Positions 7,536-13,824 of a DNA stretch of 34,820 nucleotides are shown here, one piece after another; within the stretch, counting starts at the first letter, position 1, and each line of letters opens with the position of its first letter. The DNA comes from CAZBME01 sp964645835. Lineage in GTDB: Bacteria > Desulfobacterota > Syntrophia > Syntrophales > UBA8958. The notes under the pieces are model-generated. The model was not told the DNA's origin. It was given only the letters and a program-made list of their open reading frames with translations, and did no database searches. A program made the translations under genes and the position numbers. The DNA is taken from assembly GCA_964645835.1 (NCBI GenBank), contig CAZYDG010000021.1, positions 1 through 34,820 of the forward strand, read 5' to 3'.

Positions 7536-8369
7536 ATGATTGAGATCGAAGGTTTGACTAAGCAATATGACAATATCCGGCCCGTGGACAACCTCACCCT
7601 GACCATAAACCGAGGAGAAGTTTTCGGCCTTCTGGGACCCAATGGCGCAGGAAAGACGACAACCATACGGATGCTCACCACGCTGACGAAACCCGATGCC
7701 GGGCGCTGCACCATCGACGGCTTCGACATCGTTCATGATCCTCTTGACATTAAGGCCAGGATCGGCGTAGTCCCCCAGGAAAACAACCTCGACAGGGAAT
7801 TAACAGCCTACGAAAACCTTCTTATCTACGCCATGCTCCACCGCATTCCGGAGAGGACCCGTCTAATAGGTGAATACCTGAAGATGGTCGATCTTTGGGA
7901 CCGGCGTGATTCGGTCGTCCAGGGCTTTTCCGGTGGGATGCAGCGAAGGCTCCTTCTGGCCAGGGCTCTTCTTGCGTCGCCTGCGGTTCTGTTCCTCGAT
8001 GAGCCCTCTATTGGGCTGGATCCCCAGATCCGGCGACAGATGTGGAACATGATCAGGAAAACGGGAATCGAAGGCAGGACGGTTGTTGTCACGACCCACT
8101 ACATTGAAGAAGCGGAAGCCCTCTGCAATCGGGTAGGAATTCTCAGCCGGGGAAAGCTGATCGCTCTGGACACACCGGCAAACCTGAAGAGTCTGGCAGG
8201 CGATTACATTGTCGAATTCATCGATGCTGAGGGACGGCAGATCCAGAGAATCTTCCACACCCGCGAGGAAGCGCATGAAGCGGCACGGGATTACCACATG
8301 GGCATAATTATCCGTAAAACAAATCTGGAAGATGTCTTTGTCAAACTGACGGGGGAACGCATCGAATGA
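7536..8369 (+). CDS. ABC-2 type exporter, ATP-binding subunit (DrrA/NodI-like)
   Basis: A 277-residue nucleotide-binding protein that would energise export through the permease encoded next. Walker A is GPNGAGKTTT, the Q-loop is VPQENN, the signature is GFSGGMQRRLLLARALL, Walker B is VLFLDEPSIGLDP and the switch His is in VVTTHYIEEAE. The C-terminal tail with LEDVFVKLTGE is typical of the DrrA/NodI/CcmA-like branch, whose cargo ranges from drugs and polysaccharide to lipids. The cargo here cannot be told. The ATG at 7536 gives the standard start (IEIEGLTKQYDN); a TTG at 7425 would add 37 basic residues that do not look like the family. The stop overlaps the permease start as ATGA. Confidence 0.92.
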   Translation: MIEIEGLTKQYDNIRPVDNLTLTINRGEVFGLLGPNGAGKTTTIRMLTTLTKPDAGRCTIDGFDIVHDPLDIKARIGVVPQENNLDRELTAYENLLIYAMLHRIPERTRLIGEYLKMVDLWDRRDSVVQGFSGGMQRRLLLARALLASPAVLFLDEPSIGLDPQIRRQMWNMIRKTGIEGRTVVVTTHYIEEAEALCNRVGILSRGKLIALDTPANLKSLAGDYIVEFIDAEGRQIQRIFHTREEAHEAARDYHMGIIIRKTNLEDVFVKLTGERIE

Positions 8370-9112
8370 TAACCATCCAGTGGTATCCTGTCTTCTTGAA
8401 GGAAATGCTCCATTTCCGGCGGAAATTGCTGAAGATGGGCTACCTCTTTTCCGCCATGGTCGTGCCAGTCGTCTACCTGATCGCATTCGGGTTTGGCTTA
8501 GGCGGCCGGGTCCGTATGGGGGATACCGATTATTTGACCTTTCTCCTTCCTGGTCTTGTAGCTATGAGCTCTATGAATAATGCTTACGCCTGGGTTGCCA
8601 GCACTCTGAATCTCAGTCGCCTCTATTTCAAGACCTTCCAGATATTTGTCCAAGCTCCCATAAACCCCTCAGCCATCATGATGGGAGAAGTCCTAGCAGG
8701 CATGGTGAAGGGTCTCTTTGCCTCCCTTTTAATCGTTATTGTAGGGTTTATCGCCTCTCCCGGATTTGTCGTAACCTGGCCATTTATGACTGCCCTTGTT
8801 CTGAATTGTTTTCTTTTCTCGAATCTGGGGGTCATCATCGACATGAAGAGTAAATCCCATGAAGAGACATCCACCTATTCCAATTTCCTTATCATGCCTA
8901 TGGCCTTTTTCTGCGGTACGTTCTTCCCCATCGACCGGGTTCCGGCAGCCATCAAGGGCATCATGTATATACTGCCCCTGACCCACACGAACATCCTGAT
9001 TCGAAAAGAGGCCATGACCGGCGATGCCTGGATATCCCTTGCCGTCATGACGGTCTATTCGGTGGCTTTCTTTGTATATGGATCAAGACTCATCCGGGAA
9101 TACAGTGAATAA
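8366..9112 (+). CDS. ABC-2 type exporter, permease subunit (DrrB/NodJ-like)
   Basis: A 248-residue inner-membrane protein with about six transmembrane helices. It has a short amphipathic N-terminus (WYPVFLKEMLHFRRKLLKMG), first helix LFSAMVVPVVYLIAFGFGLG, the conserved TDYLTFLLPGLVAMSSMNNA loop, and the ABC-2 signature region NFLIMPMAFFCGTFFPIDRVP followed by ILPLTHTNILIR. It pairs with the ATP-binding subunit directly upstream through a 4-bp start/stop overlap, giving a minimal two-gene exporter. No outer-membrane partner or biosynthetic gene is adjacent. Confidence 0.9.
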   Translation: MITIQWYPVFLKEMLHFRRKLLKMGYLFSAMVVPVVYLIAFGFGLGGRVRMGDTDYLTFLLPGLVAMSSMNNAYAWVASTLNLSRLYFKTFQIFVQAPINPSAIMMGEVLAGMVKGLFASLLIVIVGFIASPGFVVTWPFMTALVLNCFLFSNLGVIIDMKSKSHEETSTYSNFLIMPMAFFCGTFFPIDRVPAAIKGIMYILPLTHTNILIRKEAMTGDAWISLAVMTVYSVAFFVYGSRLIREYSE

Positions 9113-9178
9113 AGCCAAAGGGCAGGCAGATTTTCGGTCATCAGCACCGTCCTCACCTAATTTTTTGCCAATATTCTA

Positions 9179-9206
9179 TTGACATACAATCAAAGCTTGC
9201 TATAAT
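9179..9206 (+). promoter_or_regulatory. consensus sigma-70 promoter upstream of the Cache-MCP pair
   Basis: TTGACA (9179-9184) and TATAAT (9201-9206) are both perfect consensus boxes, separated by 16 bp. Transcription from here would begin near 9213, giving a leader of about 320 nt before the Cache-protein start at 9534. Confidence 0.72.
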
Positions 9207-9533
9207 TCATCCCGCGGAAAGCAAGTTCCTGCCAAATAGCGCAAACATCGCCAAGGTCATGACGAAAGATCAATGGTGACTGTGATATGCTCTCGTACGC
9301 GATGGGTCGACATCCAGAAATTTATTTCACGAAACAACCAACAGGGTTCACTATATATTCAGGGCCGTTGCATTGTCGCCAACGGCTCGTTACCTCTTAT
9401 CGCAAGAATATCATTCCCATGAATTATGGGTACACGGATAATGATGTTTAAAAAAGGAGGTGAACAAGTATAATCTCATAATGCGTCCCGGGGGAAACAA
9501 AAAAGACATTAGACTAGCGAAGGAGGTAGTAAA
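9207..9533 (+). other. long 5' leader with possible RNA structure
   Basis: No gene is supported here. Possible pairings are CATCGC (9246-9251) with GCGATG (9299-9304), enclosing a GGTCAT/ATGGTGAC pairing, and a perfect 7-bp stem GCCGTTG (9364-9370) with CAACGGC (9380-9386). A second strong Shine-Dalgarno sequence, AAAAAGGAGGTG (about 9451-9462), lies well before the true one and is not followed by a convincing gene. I looked for the c-di-GMP (GEMM) riboswitch pattern and did not find it. A regulatory leader is possible but unproven. Confidence 0.4.
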
Positions 9534-9986
9534 GTGAAAAAGGCACTCTCGGTATTTTTGGTCGGAATGTTTATCATTGGAACTTGCGGTCTTGCTATGG
9601 CGGCAAGCGATGCGGATACGGCGAAAGCTCTCGTAAGCAAAGCAAGCGCCTTCTTAAAGGCTAATGGGAAAGCTAAAACCATCGCTACAATAAATGACAA
9701 GAACGGCCCCTTCGTAAAAGGCGAACTTTATGTTTTTATGTACGACGACAAAGGTACAATGCTTGCGCATCCTATGAATCCGGGTTTGATCGGGAAAAAT
9801 TTAATAAACCTTAAAGATTCGGACGGCGTCTTATTCACTCAGAACTTTTATAAAAAAGCAAAGGCCGGCGGCGGCTGGGTTGACTACAAATGGACAAACC
9901 CGGTAACCAAAGTGATCGATCGCAAGTCGTCTTATGTGATTTGGCAGGATAATTTGCTCATCGGCTGTGGAATCTATAAAAAATAG
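9534..9986 (+). CDS. periplasmic single-Cache (sCache_2-type) protein
   Basis: A 150-residue protein with a signal peptide (KKALSVFLVGMFIIGTCGLA, cut after AMA). The mature part is one Cache sensor domain with the core YVFMYDDKGTMLAHPMNPGL, IGKNLINLKDSDG, GGGWVDYKWTNPVTK and RKSSYVIWQDNLLIGCGIY. Such domains bind small ligands outside the cytoplasm and are usually part of a chemoreceptor or kinase; here the domain stands alone and has no membrane anchor after cleavage. The GTG start at 9534 has AAGGAGG 7 nt upstream. The next gene, 67 bp on, is a chemoreceptor whose own sensor is not a Cache domain, so this may be its ligand-binding partner. Confidence 0.87.
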   Translation: MKKALSVFLVGMFIIGTCGLAMAASDADTAKALVSKASAFLKANGKAKTIATINDKNGPFVKGELYVFMYDDKGTMLAHPMNPGLIGKNLINLKDSDGVLFTQNFYKKAKAGGGWVDYKWTNPVTKVIDRKSSYVIWQDNLLIGCGIYKK

Positions 9987-9993
9987 GTACATG

Positions 9994-10030
9994 TCGGCTG
10001 GGCGGGCGTTCGTCACGCCGGTTCAGCCGA
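9994..10030 (+). promoter_or_regulatory. intercistronic hairpin between Cache gene and chemoreceptor gene
   Basis: TCGGCTG (9994-10000) pairs perfectly with CAGCCGA (10024-10030), and inside it GGCG (10005-10008) pairs with CGCC (10016-10019). It is followed by TATTTAAG rather than a full T-run, so it is more likely an mRNA-stabilising or attenuating structure than a strong terminator. It would allow higher expression of the Cache protein than of the receptor. Confidence 0.5.
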
Positions 10031-10053
10031 TATTTAAGAGGGGGGTGTAAATA

Positions 10054-11664
10054 GTGAATAATTTGCTCGCGAATCTCATGATCTTCTACAAGATGATGAT
10101 CAGTCCCATTTTAGTCATAGTCTTTATGGTGTTCATGGCCCTGGCGGCATACTGGGGCTTCTCGACGCAAAAAGGGTCCCTGGATAATATCTTCAACGAG
10201 CGCTTCGACGGGTACAAGAAAAGCGCTAAAATTCTTAAAGATGTTGATATTATCTATGCCGATATCTATCGAGTGGTCAGTTGGACACATTCCAAGTATG
10301 ACCAGCAAAAGATTGATAGCCTTGGCAATAAGCAGGTTCCCGCCATCGACAGCGTGATAGGCTCTGTACAGAAGATTCTCCAGTCACCCAAGCTCCTGCC
10401 TGAGGAAAAGAAACTCTATCAGGCAGCCTTGGGGCAGCTTGCTCAGTTCAAGCAGCCCGTCGCCGGATTGACGGATCTCATCAAGACGGACGTTTTTGCC
10501 GCAACCATGTTTCTGGACACCGGTGATGACGCCTATCAGGAGTTGCATAAGACCCTACAGGCCTTGATGGTCATCGAGGATAAGCTTAGTAAAGAAGATT
10601 ATGACCAGTCAACAAAGAAATATTTCCAGGTGCTGACAATATTCGCAGCTATTCTGGCGGTCGCAGTGGTGCTCTCGTTGATTGTGAGTTTAATGATGGC
10701 CAGATTGATTACCGCCCCTCTTCATCAATCCATGGGCATCATCGCGGATATTTCAACGGGAGATCTCACACAGGAGCTTCATGTGGAGTCGAGCGACGAA
10801 ATCGGTGAGTTGGCCCAAGCCGTCAACACGATGCGGATAAAAATCTCGGATGCGGTAGGCCAGTCCCTTGCCACATCTTATGCTTTATCCGATGCCGCAT
10901 CCGAACAGGCGGCTTCCCTGGAGGAAACCTCGGCGTCCCTTGATCAGATGGCCTCCATGACCAGAAACAATGCGAATAATACCGCCGAGGCCAACAGCCT
11001 GATGAATAACGCGAAACAGGCTATTCAAAAGGCAAATGCCTCCATGACGGACCTTACGGCATCGATGAAGCAGATCGCCTCGTCCAGTGAAGAGACACAG
11101 AAAATTGTGAAGAGTATCGACGAGATTGCCTTTCAGACCAACTTGCTGGCCCTGAATGCTGCCGTAGAAGCGGCCCGTGCCGGTGAAGCCGGCGCCGGAT
11201 TTGCCGTGGTTGCGGACGAGGTCAGGAATCTGGCGATGCGGGCCACCGAGGCGGCCCGGAATACGTCGCAACTTATTGACGACATCGCCGGCAAGGTCAA
11301 AGATGGAGGCAGCCTGGTAACGCTTACCAACGATGCCTTTCAGCAGGTGACAACAAGTTCGGCAAAGGTCGTTGAACTGATGGCGGATATTGCCGCCGCT
11401 TCTCAAGAGCAGTCTCAAGGTATTGATCAGATCAACCGCGCCATGGTGGAAATGAACCGGGTCACACAACAAAATGCTGCCAGCGCCGAGGAGCTGTCGG
11501 CAATTATGTCTATGTTCAAGACAAATTATGAGGGCGGACAGACAGAAGGTAAATCAAAAATGAACCAGTTGCCTGCTCCTGTATCCTCAAGGCCCTCCCA
11601 TGAGGTATCGGCCGAAAAGAAAATGACGGTGCCGATAGAGAATGCCGAGTTATATAACGGATGA
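10054..11664 (+). CDS. methyl-accepting chemotaxis protein
   Basis: A 536-residue chemoreceptor. TM1 is about residues 13-35, a helical periplasmic domain of about 150 residues (four-helix-bundle style, no Cache motifs) follows, TM2 is about 191-216, and a HAMP domain runs about 216-268 (LITAPLHQSM, GDLTQELHVESSDEIGELAQAVNTM). The signalling domain has the invariant tip DEIAFQTNLLALNAAVEAAR followed by GEAGAGFAVVADEVRNLA. No CheR/CheB-tethering pentapeptide is seen at the C-terminus (ends AELYNG). The GTG start follows a run of six G about 8 nt upstream. It probably shares a transcript with the upstream periplasmic Cache gene. Confidence 0.95.
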   Translation: MNNLLANLMIFYKMMISPILVIVFMVFMALAAYWGFSTQKGSLDNIFNERFDGYKKSAKILKDVDIIYADIYRVVSWTHSKYDQQKIDSLGNKQVPAIDSVIGSVQKILQSPKLLPEEKKLYQAALGQLAQFKQPVAGLTDLIKTDVFAATMFLDTGDDAYQELHKTLQALMVIEDKLSKEDYDQSTKKYFQVLTIFAAILAVAVVLSLIVSLMMARLITAPLHQSMGIIADISTGDLTQELHVESSDEIGELAQAVNTMRIKISDAVGQSLATSYALSDAASEQAASLEETSASLDQMASMTRNNANNTAEANSLMNNAKQAIQKANASMTDLTASMKQIASSSEETQKIVKSIDEIAFQTNLLALNAAVEAARAGEAGAGFAVVADEVRNLAMRATEAARNTSQLIDDIAGKVKDGGSLVTLTNDAFQQVTTSSAKVVELMADIAAASQEQSQGIDQINRAMVEMNRVTQQNAASAEELSAIMSMFKTNYEGGQTEGKSKMNQLPAPVSSRPSHEVSAEKKMTVPIENAELYNG

Positions 11665-11674
11665 CAGTTTAACA

Positions 11675-11957
11675 AGTTGTTGAAAAGCTCGAATTTGTGC
11701 AGGCTGTTCAAAAGCTTGTCCGTATCTGATACGGGATGCCCAGATGCAAGGCACGCAAAAGCTGAGGAAGAATTACGCTTCTAAATCAAAGATGTAGGAT
11801 GGATGAAGCGAAGCGCATCAACCGCCCGTCGGTGGAAACGCTTCGCTTGTTCCGCACTACAATGAAATTCGCAACGCAGCAAACGTGTCCCCCTCTGGAG
11901 GGGGTGCAGGGGGAGGTTCCCAGCGAAAGCGTGGGGTGGACGTTCTTCAACAGCCTT
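11675..11957. repeat. dispersed inverted-repeat element, copy 2 (composite)
   Basis: No gene is supported in 11665-12121. The element begins GTTGTTGAAAAGCTC then GCAGGCTGTTCAAAAGC (11699 on) and ends TTCTTCAACAGCCTT. It contains CCGTATCTGATACGG, GATGCAAGGCACGCAAAAG, a perfect 10-bp stem AAGCGAAGCG (11806-11815)/CGCTTCGCTT (11839-11848), CTACAATGAAATTC and GCGAAAGCGTGGG. A CCCCCT/AGGGGG hairpin segment (about 11889-11920) is lodged inside it relative to copy 1. The two termini match the GCAGTCTGTTGAAAA family. Confidence 0.7.
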
Positions 11958-11999
11958 CTGAATGAAGCACTTTTCCGGTCATCGGAAACTGCTTATAAC

Positions 12000-12025
12000 G
12001 CCGGTGCTATCTTTACCGGCTTTTT
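12000..12025 (+). terminator. rho-independent terminator
   Basis: GCCGGT (12000-12005) pairs with ACCGGC (12015-12020) and is followed at once by TTTTT. It lies 335 bp after the chemoreceptor gene and just before the alkaline phosphatase promoter, so it would insulate the two units. Confidence 0.6.
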
Positions 12026-12058
12026 CGCTGCAAAATTAGCCCATCGGCCTCAATCTGT

Positions 12059-12087
12059 TTGACACACCGGCATAATCCACTTATATT
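12059..12087 (+). promoter_or_regulatory. sigma-70-type promoter for the alkaline phosphatase gene
   Basis: TTGACA (12059-12064) and TATATT (12082-12087) with a 17-bp spacer, ending 35 bp before the ATG at 12122. I do not see a clear Pho box (tandem CTGTCAT-like repeats), so phosphate control is not shown by the sequence. Confidence 0.65.
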
Positions 12088-12121
12088 TCCTCCGTCTTCA
12101 ATCAAATTCGGAGGGAAGATC

Positions 12122-13792
12122 ATGGAGGTATTGCACAAGAAGCCACGACATAGGATAGGCACATGGATTATTGCTGTCATGGCTTGCCTCCTTACAGTTT
12201 TCACCCCGGCACCGGGGAAAGCCGATCAACCGGTCGTAAAAAACGTCATCGTCCTTATGGCCGACGGATGTGGCATCAACCATACAACCATCGCCCGCTG
12301 GTACAAGGGCGCGTCCCTGGCCATCGACAATGCAGCTTGCGGATTGGTCAGGACCTACAGCGCCGACTCGATCATCACGGATTCGGCCCCGGCGGCTACA
12401 GCATTCGCCACAGGGCATAAGACCGACGACAAATTCATCGGCGTTCTCCCCAACCGGACGATCATCCCAGGTGTCAAGCCTACCGCCGAAGACCGACGGT
12501 TTAAACCGGTGGCAACAGTCCTTGAAGGGGCCAAATACATTGGTAAGGCTACAGGACTTGTCGTCACCTCGAACGTTCAACATGCAAGCCCTGCCGGATA
12601 TTCCGCCCATTGGCCCGACCGCAGCAATTTTCATGAGATTGCCGTCCAACAGGTCCATCAGAATATCGATGTCGTCTTCGGCGGTGGAGCCCGGTATCTT
12701 CTGCCAAAAGAAAAAGGCGGATCACGGGAGGATGAAGAAGACCTCCTCGACATCCTGAAGTCAAGGGGTTATGCCATCGTATATACTCGGGAAGCCATGA
12801 TCGCCTGCCGGGAGAACAAGGTATGGGGCCTCTTTGCCCAAGACGCCATGTCGTATGAAGCAGATCGTCCGCTTGTCGCCCCGACGGAACCTTCCCTTGC
12901 TGAGATGACAAGTAAGGCCATTGAAATCCTCTCCCGGAAGGAAAAGGGTTTCTTCCTTTTCGTGGAGGGATCGAAAATCGATTGGGCCTCCCACGCCAAC
13001 GACCCTGTCGGCGTCATCAGCGATCTCCTCGCCTTCGACGACGCGGCCCGGATCGCCCTTGAGTTTGCAAAGAAAGACGGAAATACCTTGGTGCTGATCT
13101 TCTCCGATCACGACAATGGCGGCCTGTCTATCGGCAGCACACAGTCCGATAAGACGTACGCTTCGACCTCTTACGAGGCCCTTGTCACCCCTTTGAAACG
13201 GGCGCGACTGACCGGGGAGGGAGTCGAAAAGATGCTCCGGGGCGACCGATCGGAGACCGCTATCCGCCAAATGGTGGAACAATATTACGCTATCAGTGAC
13301 TTGAGCGATGAGGATGTGAACAAGATAAAAGAAACCCGCAAAGGTCACATGAATTCTGCCCTTGGGCCCATATTAAGCGCCAGATCCGTTATCGGATGGA
13401 CAACCCACGGCCATAACGGGGCCGATGTTCCCCTATATGCCTTCGGCCCCGGACGTCCTTCAGGCGTCATCGACAACACGGAGTTGGCCTCGATCATGGC
13501 GGCGGCCATGGGATTCGATTTGAACCGCATGGATGCAAGATTGTTTGTCGAGGCGCGGAGCCTGCTGAAAGATATAGGGGCCGAGATCCGCATTGACCAA
13601 CACCGCATGGGGCATCCCGTTCTTATGGTGGAGAAGGAAGGCAAAACGGCTTCCATGCCCCTGGGGCGAAATATCCTAAAGACTGATCAGGCCGTCTTTG
13701 AGCTGAAGAGCCTCTTCATATTCGCCCCCGGGACAGACAGGGCCTACATCCCGGCACAAACTATCGACCTGTTGAAGGCCGCAGGGTTTTAA
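12122..13792 (+). CDS. secreted alkaline phosphatase (PhoA superfamily)
   Basis: A 556-residue periplasmic phosphomonoesterase. The signal peptide is about residues 11-35 (WIIAVMACLLTVFTPAPGKA). Metal and catalytic motifs are in family order: NVIVLMADGCG (D48), the nucleophile in TDSAPAATAFATGHK (S88), HASPAGYSAHWPDRS, DVVFGGGARYLLP, FLFVEGSKIDWASHANDP, LVLIFSDHDNGG and WTTHGHNGADVPLYAFGPG. All expected metal ligands (Asp, Glu, His clusters) can be seen. The ATG at 12122 has GGAGGGA 7 nt upstream; the frame is open further upstream but that region holds the promoter. The gene is monocistronic and convergent with the large lipoprotein gene, with no terminator in the 32-bp gap. Confidence 0.93.
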   Translation: MEVLHKKPRHRIGTWIIAVMACLLTVFTPAPGKADQPVVKNVIVLMADGCGINHTTIARWYKGASLAIDNAACGLVRTYSADSIITDSAPAATAFATGHKTDDKFIGVLPNRTIIPGVKPTAEDRRFKPVATVLEGAKYIGKATGLVVTSNVQHASPAGYSAHWPDRSNFHEIAVQQVHQNIDVVFGGGARYLLPKEKGGSREDEEDLLDILKSRGYAIVYTREAMIACRENKVWGLFAQDAMSYEADRPLVAPTEPSLAEMTSKAIEILSRKEKGFFLFVEGSKIDWASHANDPVGVISDLLAFDDAARIALEFAKKDGNTLVLIFSDHDNGGLSIGSTQSDKTYASTSYEALVTPLKRARLTGEGVEKMLRGDRSETAIRQMVEQYYAISDLSDEDVNKIKETRKGHMNSALGPILSARSVIGWTTHGHNGADVPLYAFGPGRPSGVIDNTELASIMAAAMGFDLNRMDARLFVEARSLLKDIGAEIRIDQHRMGHPVLMVEKEGKTASMPLGRNILKTDQAVFELKSLFIFAPGTDRAYIPAQTIDLLKAAGF

Positions 13793-13824
13793 CCCATGAA
13801 ACGTTTTTCTTCCGTCTTATCAAA

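Noticed and set aside
7418..7543. Arg/Lys-rich 41-codon frame overlapping the start of the ABC ATPase gene
   Set aside because: No ribosome site precedes it and the composition fits an out-of-frame reading of the neighbouring open frame; a leader-peptide role cannot be supported.
9207..9460. Cyclic di-GMP (GEMM) riboswitch in the Cache-gene leader
   Set aside because: GCAAAC and GACGAAAG words are present but the conserved order and paired helices of the motif are not.
9481..9537. 18-codon frame ending across the GTG start of the Cache gene
   Set aside because: The nearest Shine-Dalgarno sequence is about 20 nt away, too far, and the peptide is very short.
11799..12062. 87-codon open frame between the chemoreceptor and alkaline phosphatase genes
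   Set aside because: It runs through the dispersed repeat and a terminator hairpin, so it is not a credible gene.
12059..12121. Upstream extension of the alkaline phosphatase frame
   Set aside because: It would place the promoter and ribosome site inside the gene; the ATG at 12122 has the correct signal peptide and Shine-Dalgarno spacing.
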